Source of the DNA: an uncultured Porphyromonadaceae bacterium
Lineage (GTDB): Bacteria > Bacteroidota > Bacteroidia > Bacteroidales > Muribaculaceae
Reading direction: 5' to 3'
Assembly (NCBI GenBank): GCA_947176605.1
Contig: CAMWRH010000014.1
Span: 1-52,521 of the forward strand
Length of the DNA: 52,521 nt
Under the pieces are notes generated by a model, which ran no database searches, was not told the DNA's origin, and saw only the letters and a list, made by a program, of their open reading frames with translations. Positions 1 through 8,308 of the stretch are shown here, one piece after another; position 1 is the first letter of the stretch; each line of letters begins with the position of its first letter. The position numbers and the translations under genes are program-made.

Positions 1-47
1 CGCAGTCCGGCGGGGTTGGCCGGAGTGAGTTCGGTACGGAATTTCAT
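1..47 (-). CDS. N-terminal fragment of a gene cut by the window edge (possible GSCFA-family protein)
   Basis: Reading leftward from an ATG at 47-45 gives MKFRTELTPANPAGLR with no stop before the window ends. Starts of the form MKFRTE..P are typical of Bacteroidetes GSCFA-domain proteins (SGNH-hydrolase-like), but 15 residues are too few for a firm family call. It diverges from the Nudix gene, leaving about 140 bases for two promoters. Confidence 0.4.
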   Translation of the reverse strand, partial: MKFRTELTPANPAGL

Positions 48-92
48 ATAAGTAAGGATTACATCTTATTATACGATTTATCGCGCCGGATA

Positions 93-124
93 TTTGATGG
101 CCGTGGATAAAATCGCTATTTTTG
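93..124 (+). promoter_or_regulatory. Bacteroidetes-type promoter for the Nudix gene
   Basis: TTTG at 93-96 and TATTTTTG at 117-124 are separated by exactly 20 bases, matching the Bacteroidetes primary sigma consensus (TTTG, about 20 bases, TAnnTTTG). Transcription would start near 130, leaving a leader of about 55 bases before the ATG at 188. Confidence 0.65.
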
Positions 125-187
125 CACTCTGATTCAAGGTGCCCGGAGCCATAACGACCGGGACTCCTAAAATACAGACATGATAAA

Positions 188-688
188 ATGAAGAGCGACA
201 ACAAAAACGAGATATTCCCCATAGTGGACGAGGCGGGGAAGGTAGTAGGGCGCGCCACACGCGGCGAGTGCCACAGTGGCAGCCGGCTGCTCCATCCGGT
301 GGTGCACCTGCATGTATATGATGCCCAACGGCGGCTCTACCTGCAGCGCCGCCCCGAGTGGAAGGATATCCAGCCCGGCAAATGGGATACCGCCGTAGGG
401 GGACATATCGACTACGGCGAAAACGTAGAGGAGGCCCTGCGCCGCGAGGCGCGCGAAGAACTCGGTCTCACCGGATTTGAGGCAGAATACCTGACCAGTT
501 ACGTATTCGAGTCCGACCGCGAGCGGGAATACGTCAACGTATTCCGCACCACCGTCGCCCCCGATGCCGTGAATCCATCCGACGAACTTGACGGCGGGCG
601 CTGGTGGACAGCCGAAGAAATCGCAGCCTCCGCCGACATGCTCACCCCCAACCTGCGCCAGGAATTGCAGCGGCTGCAGCTCATCTGA
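188..688 (+). CDS. Nudix hydrolase
   Basis: A 166-residue protein with a complete Nudix box at residues 72-94: G72, five residues, E78, seven residues, R86-E87, E90-E91 and G93, fitting the GX5EX7REUXEEXGU pattern that binds the catalytic metal. Nudix enzymes hydrolyse nucleoside diphosphates linked to another group. The overall shape (N-terminal strand ending VVGRATR, then HPVVHLHVYD) resembles the YfcD/isopentenyl-diphosphate-isomerase-like branch, but substrate cannot be read from sequence. There is no signal peptide, so it should be cytosolic. It has its own promoter and ends in a long hairpin, so it is probably monocistronic. Confidence 0.93.
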   Translation: MKSDNKNEIFPIVDEAGKVVGRATRGECHSGSRLLHPVVHLHVYDAQRRLYLQRRPEWKDIQPGKWDTAVGGHIDYGENVEEALRREAREELGLTGFEAEYLTSYVFESDREREYVNVFRTTVAPDAVNPSDELDGGRWWTAEEIAASADMLTPNLRQELQRLQLI

Positions 689-758
689 GCGGCTGCCCGG
701 CCCGAGGGGCTGCCGTATGTGGCCGAAGGGGGTATATGCATCCCCCGGCAAACAAAGC

Positions 759-794
759 TTCCGCCATGCGTGATTCTCATTACGCATGGCGGAA
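759..794. terminator. Long perfect hairpin between convergent genes
   Basis: A perfect 13-bp inverted repeat (759-771 with 782-794) with a 10-base loop lies between the converging Nudix and fructokinase genes. The downstream side on the plus strand is AT-rich rather than a clean T tract. It probably ends transcription from one or both sides. Confidence 0.65.
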
Positions 795-855
795 AATATA
801 TGTAGAACTAAAGGAAAAGTAAAGGAGCAAGTCAGTCTCATCCGGCTGACGCGCC

Positions 856-1734
856 TCACTCCGTGATTTCGGCGGGAAGAATGGGCATTGCGCCGTTGCG
901 GGTGCAGACGAAAGCTGATGTACGCACAGCCTTGGCGTGAGCCTCCTCCACACTCGCACCCTTCAGGATGCTTGCGATAAAGGCGGCAGTGAAAGAGTCG
1001 CCCGCGCCAACCGTATCGGCCACCTCCACCTTCGGAGTGGGCTGGAACGACACCTTGCCCGGTGTGAATACATAGCTGCCGTTGATGCCGCAAGTCAGAA
1101 TAAGCATCTTCAGATTATACTTACCGAGCAGAATCCAGCACTTATCCTGCAGGTCGATGCCGGGATAGCCGAACATGCGGCTCACCGTAATCAGTTCCTC
1201 GTCATTAATCTTGAGGATGTTGCAGCGGTCCATCGAATCGCAGAGTATCTCCTTGTTGTAGAAGCCTTGGCGCAGATTGACATCAAACACCACCAGCGAA
1301 TCGGCCGACTTCGGCATTGCGTCGAGGAAATGGGCGATAGTCTGACGCGACACGATGTTGCGCTGGGCCAGCGAACCGAAGCATACGGCCTTCGTGCGCG
1401 ACGCGATCTCCTTAAGTTCGGGAGTAAAGGGGATATTATCCCATGCCACATTCTCCTTGATGTCATACTGCGGTACGCCTACCTGATCGAGCTCCACCTG
1501 CACCGTCCCTGTGGGGTAGGGCACTTCGGCGATGTGGAAATTCAGTCCCTTCGAGGTGAAATTCTCGATGATTTCCTTACCGAGGGCATCCTTGCCCACA
1601 GCGCTGACCACATGGCCCGGCAGACCGAACTGCGATACGTGATATGCGAAATTGGCGGGAGCGCCACCTATTTTCTTACCTTCGGGGAGCACATCCCAGA
1701 GTGCTTCTCCCATACCGATGACTAAGTCTTTCAT
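856..1734 (-). CDS. Fructokinase (PfkB/ribokinase-family sugar kinase)
   Basis: A 292-residue cytosolic kinase of the PfkB family. The sugar-binding glycine motif GGAPANFAYH is at residues 23-32, FDVNLRQ at 150-156, and the anion-hole/catalytic motif GAGD at 243-246 with D246 as predicted base. Length and motifs fit bacterial fructokinases, which make fructose 6-phosphate from fructose and ATP. Its position downstream of an MFS sugar transporter and a GH32 fructanase on the same strand supports fructose as substrate. A 249-base gap containing a hairpin and short repeats separates it from the transporter, so it may have its own promoter or be reached by read-through. 2-Keto-3-deoxygluconate kinases share the fold, but context argues against that. 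Confidence 0.88.
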   Translation of the reverse strand: MKDLVIGMGEALWDVLPEGKKIGGAPANFAYHVSQFGLPGHVVSAVGKDALGKEIIENFTSKGLNFHIAEVPYPTGTVQVELDQVGVPQYDIKENVAWDNIPFTPELKEIASRTKAVCFGSLAQRNIVSRQTIAHFLDAMPKSADSLVVFDVNLRQGFYNKEILCDSMDRCNILKINDEELITVSRMFGYPGIDLQDKCWILLGKYNLKMLILTCGINGSYVFTPGKVSFQPTPKVEVADTVGAGDSFTAAFIASILKGASVEEAHAKAVRTSAFVCTRNGAMPILPAEITE

Positions 1735-1740
1735 ATGTAG

Positions 1741-1860
1741 TTTGTAGGTTTTTTAGGTTTTAGGCTATAGGCTTTAGGCTTTAGGAATTAGGAGGGAGGA
1801 ATTAGGAATTGGGAATTAGGAGGGAGGAATTAGGAATTAGGAGGGAGGAATTGGGCTTAA
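1741..1860. repeat. Degenerate TTAGG / GAATTAGGAGGGAG short-repeat tract
   Basis: The gap upstream of the fructokinase holds tandem variants of TTAGGCTTTAGG and GGAATTAGGAGGGAGGAATT. The same words return at 24235-24290, 37450-37513, 40965-41018 and, as TTAGG variants, near 41803-41844 and 42190-42235. No open reading frame is present. The tract is an interspersed, locally amplified intergenic repeat. Confidence 0.75.
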
Positions 1861-1908
1861 GGCTATAGTCTATGGTTATGCATTTTAGAATTTGATTCCT
1901 GCGGCAGG

Positions 1909-1937
1909 GTGGCCGGAGCCGGATTGACTCCGGCCAC
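1909..1937. terminator. Hairpin downstream of the MFS transporter gene
   Basis: A perfect 10-bp stem (1909-1918 with 1928-1937) and 9-base loop lie just past the 3' end of the minus-strand transporter gene. There is no clear T tract on the minus strand, so it may be a partial terminator or RNA-stabilising hairpin setting the fructokinase level. Confidence 0.5.
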
Positions 1938-1983
1938 TTTACACATAGGTTGGGGGTATGTTAGATACGTTTAATCTTATATG

Positions 1984-3180
1984 TCAGATACGTTTGATCT
2001 TAAGGGTGTAGAATATCAGGTATGCCACACCGGCCGCCATCACGGCCACGGCGCCGACCTGGCCGATAGCATCGGCTGCAAATCCCATGGCGAGAGGGAA
2101 TATCGTGCCTCCGAAGAGGCCCATGATCATCAGGCCCGACACCTCGTTCTTCTCCTGCGGGGCGGCAGTAAGCGCCTGGGAGAAAATGATGGAGAATACA
2201 TTCGAGTTGCCGAATCCCACCAGACCGAGAGCCACATAGATTGCGCCAAGTGAGTCGCAGACTGCGAGCATCGCCATAGCCACAAGCATCATGACCACGC
2301 TGATCCCGAAGAAAAGCTTAGGCGATATGGTGCGGAGCAGGAAAGCTCCTATGAAGCACCCGGCTGTGCGGAAGATGAAGTATACGCTCGTGGCGAATCC
2401 GGCATCCTCAAGCGGAAGATTGAGGCGCTCCATGATGATTTTGGGAGCGGTGGTATTGGTGCCCACATCGATACCCACATGGCACATGATGCCGATAAAG
2501 CAGAGCAGGATGAACGGACGACCCAGCAGACGCAGACACTCCAGCACTCCCGAAGCGCGGTCGGCCTTCTCCTCGCGGATCGGAGTGGCGGCCAGGGCCG
2601 ACACCGAGAACACGCAGATCACCGCGTATATCACAAACAGCGCGCGCCATCCCAGACCGAAAGTAGGGAGATAAGTCGTGGCGCCCCAGGCGGCAATGAT
2701 CGGAGCCAGGAACGAGGCGATAGCCTTCACAAACTGGCCGAAAGTAAGCGTAGAGGCCAGACGGTCGGGACTGATCAGATTGCTCACAAGCGGATTGAGC
2801 GAAGTCTGCATCACCGCATTGCCGATGCCGAGCATCGAGAAGGCTATGAGCATGGTGTAATACCCGTCGCCGAAGATCGGCACCACCAGCGATACCGCCG
2901 TGATGGCCAGACTTATCAGCACTGTCTTCTTACGCCCGATACGGTTCATCAGAATCCCGGTGGGCACCGAGAAGATCAGAAACCAGAAGAATACGAGCGA
3001 AGGAAACACATTGGCCTGCGAATCCGAGAGGCCGAGATCCTTCTGAACATAATTCGAGGCAGTGCCTACGAGATCCACGAAACCCATGGCGAAGAAGCAG
3101 AGCATCACCGGGACGAACTGCATCAGCGAGCTTCTTTTATCAGAGACCAAAGACATATTAGCTTCCATAGTTGATTTCAT
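1984..3180 (-). CDS. MFS sugar transporter, probable fructose importer
   Basis: A 398-residue polytopic membrane protein with about 12 hydrophobic segments. The loop GILMNRIGRKKTV carries the classical MFS signature between helices 2 and 3. MFS porters move small sugars across the inner membrane, usually with protons. It begins 14 bases after the GH32 gene, so the two are almost surely co-transcribed. The Bacteroides fructan locus likewise pairs an MFS fructose/hexose permease with GH32 enzymes and fructokinase, so fructose import is inferred from context. The ATG at 3180 is used; internal Met codons near residues 5 and 9 are alternatives. Confidence 0.87.
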   Translation of the reverse strand: MKSTMEANMSLVSDKRSSLMQFVPVMLCFFAMGFVDLVGTASNYVQKDLGLSDSQANVFPSLVFFWFLIFSVPTGILMNRIGRKKTVLISLAITAVSLVVPIFGDGYYTMLIAFSMLGIGNAVMQTSLNPLVSNLISPDRLASTLTFGQFVKAIASFLAPIIAAWGATTYLPTFGLGWRALFVIYAVICVFSVSALAATPIREEKADRASGVLECLRLLGRPFILLCFIGIMCHVGIDVGTNTTAPKIIMERLNLPLEDAGFATSVYFIFRTAGCFIGAFLLRTISPKLFFGISVVMMLVAMAMLAVCDSLGAIYVALGLVGFGNSNVFSIIFSQALTAAPQEKNEVSGLMIMGLFGGTIFPLAMGFAADAIGQVGAVAVMAAGVAYLIFYTLKIKRI

Positions 3181-3194
3181 TTATAACACGGCAA

Positions 3195-5045
3195 TCACTT
3201 CGCCGGATTAAGTGAATAGATCTTTATATCCGAGATTTTGGCCTTTCCTCCGGTAGAGCTGACACTCATGGAGTCATACGGAGCGGTGGGGAACACGAGG
3301 TTGGTCATCGCGAAGCGGCCTCCGTTGCCAAAGAGTTCGATGCTGGAGCGGTCGATGTAGAGGCGGAGCTGCACCTTGCCGTCAGTCTCGAAAGTGGGAG
3401 CCACCGTTACGGCCGGGAACGCATCGCTGAAATCCACCACGCCGCTCTTAGTGCGGTCAAACGAGAGGGTATGTGCGGCAGCATCGTATACCATCACCAC
3501 CTTATCGCCCCCCTTGTTGGAAAGCGTGATATCCACCTTAGCGGCCTTCTGCGCATCGAGGTCGAGCAGGATCTCGCAGATGCCGGAGTTTTCGGCGGGG
3601 AGTGCAAACTGCACCGGCTTGGAGCCTACCGACGCATTGCGGCGGTTTACGGCCACCCGGCCACGCATCGCCTCAAGTTCGGGAGAGGGTACGGAAGCGG
3701 CATACACCTGTCCGTCGGCCCCCTTGAACAGACCGATCTCACGCGGCAGCGTGTTGGCGCTGCGGAACTGCAGGGTCGGCACATCGGCTGCATACTCCCA
3801 GTTGCTCATCCATCCGATTACGGTGCGGCGTCCCTGAGGGGCATCGCTCCAGCTTACAGTAGCGTAATGGTCCTTACCGTAGTCGAGCCACTTCGTGGGT
3901 ATCTCACCCATGGCATCCGTATCGGCAGTGAAAGTCTTGCCGTCCCAGTCGCCGATGAAATACTGCGTGGCGCTTCCGCCGAAAGGTCCGCCGGGATTCA
4001 GATTGCAGAGCAGCACCCACTTCGTCTCTGCGGTGCCTTCCACCGGAAGTTCAAACAGGTCGGGGCATTCCCACACTCCACCCTGAGCGCCGATACCCTT
4101 GCCGAAGGCACTTTGCAGCGTCCATGTCTTAAGGTCGGGCGAAGTGAAGAAAAGCATCTCATGGTCGAGAGCGTGTGCCAGAGTGAGGTTCCACTCGCCG
4201 GTCTTCTCGTTCCAGAACATGTTGGGGTCGCGGGCCTCGCTTTCGAGCGTCAGCACCGGATTGGCACCGTATACCTCAAAAGTCAGGCCATCGTCGGTGC
4301 TTGCCGCCATACTCTGCATCTGGCTTGTGCCGGCCGAAGTATAGAGCGCTATCACCGCATCCTTGCCGTAGCCGGCTGTATTATCGTGGTCGATCACGCA
4401 GCTTCCGCTGAAGATAGAGCCAAGCCCGTCGGGTCGGATTGCATCCGGCAGATGTTCCCAGTTGATGAGGTCGGAAGATACGGAGTGCCCCCATGTCATG
4501 TTCTGCCACTTCGATCCATACGGGTTGCGCTGATAATAGAGGTGCCACTTGCCATTCTTAAAGAACATGCCGTTGGGATCGTTCATCCATCCGTAAAGGG
4601 GGGAGTGGTGGAAAAGCGGACGGTATCTGGTCTCACGGTCGGAAGAGTCGAAACTGTCGGCGAGCGTGATACCCTTCCAGCATACATCGCCTGAAGCCTC
4701 ACGCACCGATGAGCGCCCCTGCGGAGTCACGATGTCGAGCACCACATTCTTACCCTTATAAGGAGTGAGGTCGAAGGGGACGGTAAAGTCGGTCTTCGAT
4801 CCGGCCAGACGCACATATATAGTCTCTGCGATTTTCCCGTCGACAAGCACATTGATGCGTGCGTCATCGCGTGAATCCTCTACGGGGAGGAGGAGGTAAT
4901 TGCCGTCGCCGGTGACGCGCACGAGTGTATTGTTGACGCCGAGGTGATTGATCTCGACACCGTCTCCGGCCATTGCGGCAAGCGCCGGGAGGGCGGCAAG
5001 TGCAGCCGTTGCGAAGGCGCGGGAGATGTAGGTAAGTTTCTTCAT
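3195..5045 (-). CDS. GH32 fructan hydrolase (levanase/inulinase/invertase family)
   Basis: A 616-residue exported enzyme with a signal peptide at about residues 1-26. A small beta domain (about 28-125, of the kind preceding GH32 in Bacteroidetes, DUF4980) leads into the five-bladed catalytic domain. All three GH32 signatures are visible: WMNDPNG at 153-159 (nucleophile D156), RDP at 272-274 (transition-state stabiliser) and EC at 326-327 (E326 acid/base). A C-terminal beta-sandwich follows to about 610. There is no lipobox, so it is probably periplasmic. It would release fructose from levan, inulin, fructo-oligosaccharides or sucrose; motifs alone do not choose between exo and endo action. 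It heads the transporter operon and diverges from the sensor gene. Confidence 0.93.
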   Translation of the reverse strand: MKKLTYISRAFATAALAALPALAAMAGDGVEINHLGVNNTLVRVTGDGNYLLLPVEDSRDDARINVLVDGKIAETIYVRLAGSKTDFTVPFDLTPYKGKNVVLDIVTPQGRSSVREASGDVCWKGITLADSFDSSDRETRYRPLFHHSPLYGWMNDPNGMFFKNGKWHLYYQRNPYGSKWQNMTWGHSVSSDLINWEHLPDAIRPDGLGSIFSGSCVIDHDNTAGYGKDAVIALYTSAGTSQMQSMAASTDDGLTFEVYGANPVLTLESEARDPNMFWNEKTGEWNLTLAHALDHEMLFFTSPDLKTWTLQSAFGKGIGAQGGVWECPDLFELPVEGTAETKWVLLCNLNPGGPFGGSATQYFIGDWDGKTFTADTDAMGEIPTKWLDYGKDHYATVSWSDAPQGRRTVIGWMSNWEYAADVPTLQFRSANTLPREIGLFKGADGQVYAASVPSPELEAMRGRVAVNRRNASVGSKPVQFALPAENSGICEILLDLDAQKAAKVDITLSNKGGDKVVMVYDAAAHTLSFDRTKSGVVDFSDAFPAVTVAPTFETDGKVQLRLYIDRSSIELFGNGGRFAMTNLVFPTAPYDSMSVSSTGGKAKISDIKIYSLNPAK

Positions 5046-5104
5046 ATTGGAGTAATGGTTAGATTTCAGAGGTCATCGCCACGAATACTCGTCGGGCGAC
5101 GGTG

Positions 5105-5135
5105 CAAAACTACTAACAAACGCGTCTACAGACAA
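5105..5135 (-). promoter_or_regulatory. Promoter for the GH32-transporter operon
   Basis: On the minus strand TTG (5133-5135) and TAGTTTTG (5105-5112) are 20 bases apart, a good Bacteroidetes promoter. Transcription would begin near 5099 and give a leader of about 50 bases before the GH32 start at 5045. The divergent sensor promoter lies about 100 bases away. Confidence 0.6.
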
Positions 5136-5218
5136 TTAAAAATCGGGACGAGAGTATAAAAATTGTTGCAATGCCACATTTTTACCATGTTTTGCAACGC
5201 AATTCATTGAAATATTAC

Positions 5219-5226
5219 TATCTTTG
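5219..5226 (+). promoter_or_regulatory. Likely -7 element for the hybrid sensor gene
   Basis: TATCTTTG matches TAnnTTTG. The nearest upstream TTTG (5191-5194) is 24 bases away, slightly long, so the -33 half is less certain. The leader to the ATG at 5356 would be about 125 bases. Confidence 0.45.
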
Positions 5227-5355
5227 CAATGCCGACACAGATAGCCCGGCGATGCAAATCCGGGCGCGCGCCGGAAGAAGCGGCCCTTCAGCCGGAGGAG
5301 AGCTTCAAAAGGTAGAAAAGATACAAACCAAACCCAAGATAGCTAACCTGCACAA

Positions 5356-8127
5356 ATGAACTTAACGTCAAGAATACTGTTCGGACTTCTGGCCATCTCG
5401 CTTCTGGCTCCCCTTACGGGATGCCGCAAGGAGAAGACCTATAAAATCGGCATCTCGCAGTGCAGCCAGGACGACTGGCGTGCGAAGATGAACGAAGAGA
5501 TACAGCGCGAGATGATGTTTCATGAGGACGCCGAAGTAGAGATACGCTCGGCCGACGACGACAATGCCCGCCAGATATCCGACCTTCAGTACTTTGCCGA
5601 CAACGGATTCGACATCATAATCGTGGCTCCCAACGAGGCGCGTCCCCTCACTCCGGCCATAAAGGACCTCTACGCCAAGGGAATGCCCATAATAATCTTC
5701 GACCGCAACATCACCGACAGCACCTACACGGCCCGCATCGGAGTCGACAACGTAGGGCTCGGCAGCGCCGCGGCCCGCTACGCCATGCACCTGCGTCCCG
5801 GGCGCCCCAACGCAATAGAAATCTACGGACTGCACGGCTCCACCCCCGCCGACGACCGCCATAAGGGTTTTGCCACCACATTCACCGAATCAGGCGGCAA
5901 TCTTATAGGCAGTGTCGAAGGGCGCTGGAACCCCGAATACTGCATGGCAGCCCTCGACTCGATGCTCCGTCTGCATCCCGAGACCGATATAATATATGCC
6001 CACAACGACCGCATGGCCATCGGAGCATCCGAAGTGGCACGCCGTCTGGGGCGCCGCGACATCGGCATAATCGGCATTGACGCCGCCCCGGAGATCGGCA
6101 TAAAGGCCGTGGCCGACAGCGTGATAGATGCCACCTTTCTGTATCCCACGGAGGGGCAGCGCCTTATCCGCACCGCCTTGGCCATACTCAAGGGAGAGCC
6201 GTATGAGAAGGAAGTGCTCATACCGCCGGCATCAGCCGTCGACCGCTCCAATGCCGACATACTCCTTATCCAGGACCGCGCCCTGCATGAGGAGACCGAT
6301 AAGATGAAATTCCTCAAGACACGCATCGACACCTACTGGGAGCGCCACTCATCGCAGACATTCCTCTTCTATGCCAGCATCGTGATAATCGTGCTGCTGA
6401 TGGGAGTGGTGTTTCTCGTGTTGAGGGCCTATTGGCAGCACCGGCGCCACCAGGCCGTGCTGCTGCGTCAGAACCGCCTGCTCGAAGAAGAGCGCGACAA
6501 ACAGAAGATACTCAACGAGAAACTCGAGGAGGCCACGCAGTCGAAACTGATGTTCTTCACTACCGTATCCCACGACCTGCGCACCCCGCTCACGCTGATA
6601 GCCGAGCCGGTGGCTCGTGTGGCCGAAGCCCCAAACCTCACCGACACCCAGCGCGAACTGATGCGCGTGGCCGACCGCAACGTGCGCATACTGATGCGCC
6701 TGATCAATCAGATACTCGACTTCCGCAAATACGAACTCTCCAAGACCAAGCTCAATCTCAGCGAGATACGCCTCGGCGAAGCCCTTCGCGACTGGGCCGG
6801 CGCATTTGCCGGACTTGCACGCCGACGCGACATCCGCCTCACCATCGACATACCTGCGGAGTATGCCGGAGAGCAGATGGCCGTAGACTGCGAGAAGATG
6901 GAGCGTGTGGTGTTCAATCTCCTGTCAAACGCAATCAAATTCACCCCCGACAACGGCCACGTAGGAGTAAGGCTCGATATAGACCGCGAGAAGCAGCAGG
7001 CAGTCATCACCGTATCCGATACCGGAGAGGGGATAAGCGAGCGCGACCTGGCCCGCATATTCGAGCATTTCTATCAGGCCGACAACGCCAATCCGCACGG
7101 ATCTGGAATCGGACTGACACTCTCCAAGGCATTCGTCGAACTGCACGGCGGCACAATCACGGCCCGCAGCCGCGCGAAGGAGGGATCGGTATTCACCGTC
7201 ACTCTGCCGATACGCCACGTGGCGCAGAGTGTGGTGCAGGCCGAAAGCCGCATCACGGCAGCCGATGTGGAGGCCGAATTATGCGAGACCGACGTAACGG
7301 CGGAATTTGACAACGACCGCCCCCTGCTGCTCGTAATCGACGACAACAGCGACATCCGCAGCCTCGTAAGCGCATTGCTCGGCGACACATATAATGTAAT
7401 CACCGCCTCCAACGGCAGCGAAGGGGTAAGGAAAGCCATGAAATATGTGCCCGACATCATCATCTGCGACGTGATGATGCCGGTGATGGACGGTCTGCAA
7501 TGCTGCAAGGCCATAAAAGCGGAGGTCACCACATCGCATATCCCGGTGCTTATGCTCACGGCCTGCGCCATGGACGAGCAGCGCGTCGAGGGGTATGAAA
7601 GCGGAGCAGACGGATATCTGTCGAAACCGTTCAGCAACGAAGTGCTGCGCTCCATGTGCGCCAGCCTTGTGGCCAACCGCCGCAGGATAAAGGATCTTTG
7701 GAAAAGCGATGTGGTCCTGGCAGCTCCCGCACGCAGTGCGGCCGCAGAGGAGACACTCCGGAAGGAAACCCCGAAACGCGATGCCGCCATGCCCGGCTCC
7801 GACATCGACAGCGACTTCTACCGCCGATTCCTCGACATACTGGAGAAAGAGATGGGCAATCCCGACATGAACGTAGATGCCCTTGCCGGGCGAATGGGAC
7901 TGGAGCGCTCGCAGTTCTACAGAAAAATAAAGGCGCTCACCAACTACTCGCCCGTCGAGCTGATACGCAAGATGCGTCTGCAGCGGGCACATCAGCTCCT
8001 CGTGTCGACCGAAAAATCGGTAAGCGAGATAGCATATGAGGTGGGATTCTCCACACCGGCCTACTTCACGAAATGCTATCGCGAGGCATATGGCCGCACC
8101 CCCACGGCAGTGAGGGCGGGCACCTGA
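5356..8127 (+). CDS. Hybrid two-component system regulator, fructan/fructose sensing type
   Basis: A 923-residue single-chain sensor and transcription factor. Order of parts: N-terminal export signal with lipobox-like LTGC (C23); type I periplasmic sugar-binding domain (about 28-310); transmembrane helix (about 336-357); coiled coil; HisKA with phospho-accepting H406 in SHDLRTPL; HATPase with N525 and the DTGEGI/GSGIGL boxes (about 500-620); receiver domain with phospho-acceptor D705 and K757 (about 655-770); AraC-type helix-turn-helix (about 820-920). A ribose-binding-type sensor instead of beta-propeller repeats is the hallmark of the Bacteroides fructan regulator (BT1754 type), which binds fructose. 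It sits between the divergent GH32 operon and susCD and presumably activates both. Confidence 0.92.
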   Translation: MNLTSRILFGLLAISLLAPLTGCRKEKTYKIGISQCSQDDWRAKMNEEIQREMMFHEDAEVEIRSADDDNARQISDLQYFADNGFDIIIVAPNEARPLTPAIKDLYAKGMPIIIFDRNITDSTYTARIGVDNVGLGSAAARYAMHLRPGRPNAIEIYGLHGSTPADDRHKGFATTFTESGGNLIGSVEGRWNPEYCMAALDSMLRLHPETDIIYAHNDRMAIGASEVARRLGRRDIGIIGIDAAPEIGIKAVADSVIDATFLYPTEGQRLIRTALAILKGEPYEKEVLIPPASAVDRSNADILLIQDRALHEETDKMKFLKTRIDTYWERHSSQTFLFYASIVIIVLLMGVVFLVLRAYWQHRRHQAVLLRQNRLLEEERDKQKILNEKLEEATQSKLMFFTTVSHDLRTPLTLIAEPVARVAEAPNLTDTQRELMRVADRNVRILMRLINQILDFRKYELSKTKLNLSEIRLGEALRDWAGAFAGLARRRDIRLTIDIPAEYAGEQMAVDCEKMERVVFNLLSNAIKFTPDNGHVGVRLDIDREKQQAVITVSDTGEGISERDLARIFEHFYQADNANPHGSGIGLTLSKAFVELHGGTITARSRAKEGSVFTVTLPIRHVAQSVVQAESRITAADVEAELCETDVTAEFDNDRPLLLVIDDNSDIRSLVSALLGDTYNVITASNGSEGVRKAMKYVPDIIICDVMMPVMDGLQCCKAIKAEVTTSHIPVLMLTACAMDEQRVEGYESGADGYLSKPFSNEVLRSMCASLVANRRRIKDLWKSDVVLAAPARSAAAEETLRKETPKRDAAMPGSDIDSDFYRRFLDILEKEMGNPDMNVDALAGRMGLERSQFYRKIKALTNYSPVELIRKMRLQRAHQLLVSTEKSVSEIAYEVGFSTPAYFTKCYREAYGRTPTAVRAGT

Positions 8128-8267
8128 CCGCTCCCCGTCAGTCCAAGACTGACCCATAAGGCCGCAATCATGCGCAAAAATGATGCACACTCTATGACAA
8201 ACCGTGTGAATCACGGATTTTGATAACGGCTGCAACAATAGTTATCGCTCACGCTCAACGATATAGA

Positions 8268-8275
8268 TAACTTTG
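8268..8275 (+). promoter_or_regulatory. Promoter -7 element for the fructan susCD operon
   Basis: TAACTTTG is a perfect TAnnTTTG element 33 bases before the chosen ATG at 8309. No good -33 TTG is found at the usual spacing, which fits a promoter that needs an activator such as the adjacent hybrid regulator. Its presence also argues against any translation start upstream of 8309. Confidence 0.6.
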
Positions 8276-8308
8276 CGGCCAGAAATCAAAAACTTAAAAT
8301 CATCTGAC

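Noticed and set aside
1780..1860. CRISPR-like appearance of the GAATTAGG tract
   Set aside because: Units are short, contiguous and degenerate, with no unique spacers of constant length and no cas genes.
8273..8308. Upstream TTG start for the first susC
   Set aside because: The TTG is part of the TAACTTTG promoter box and the added residues spoil the signal peptide.
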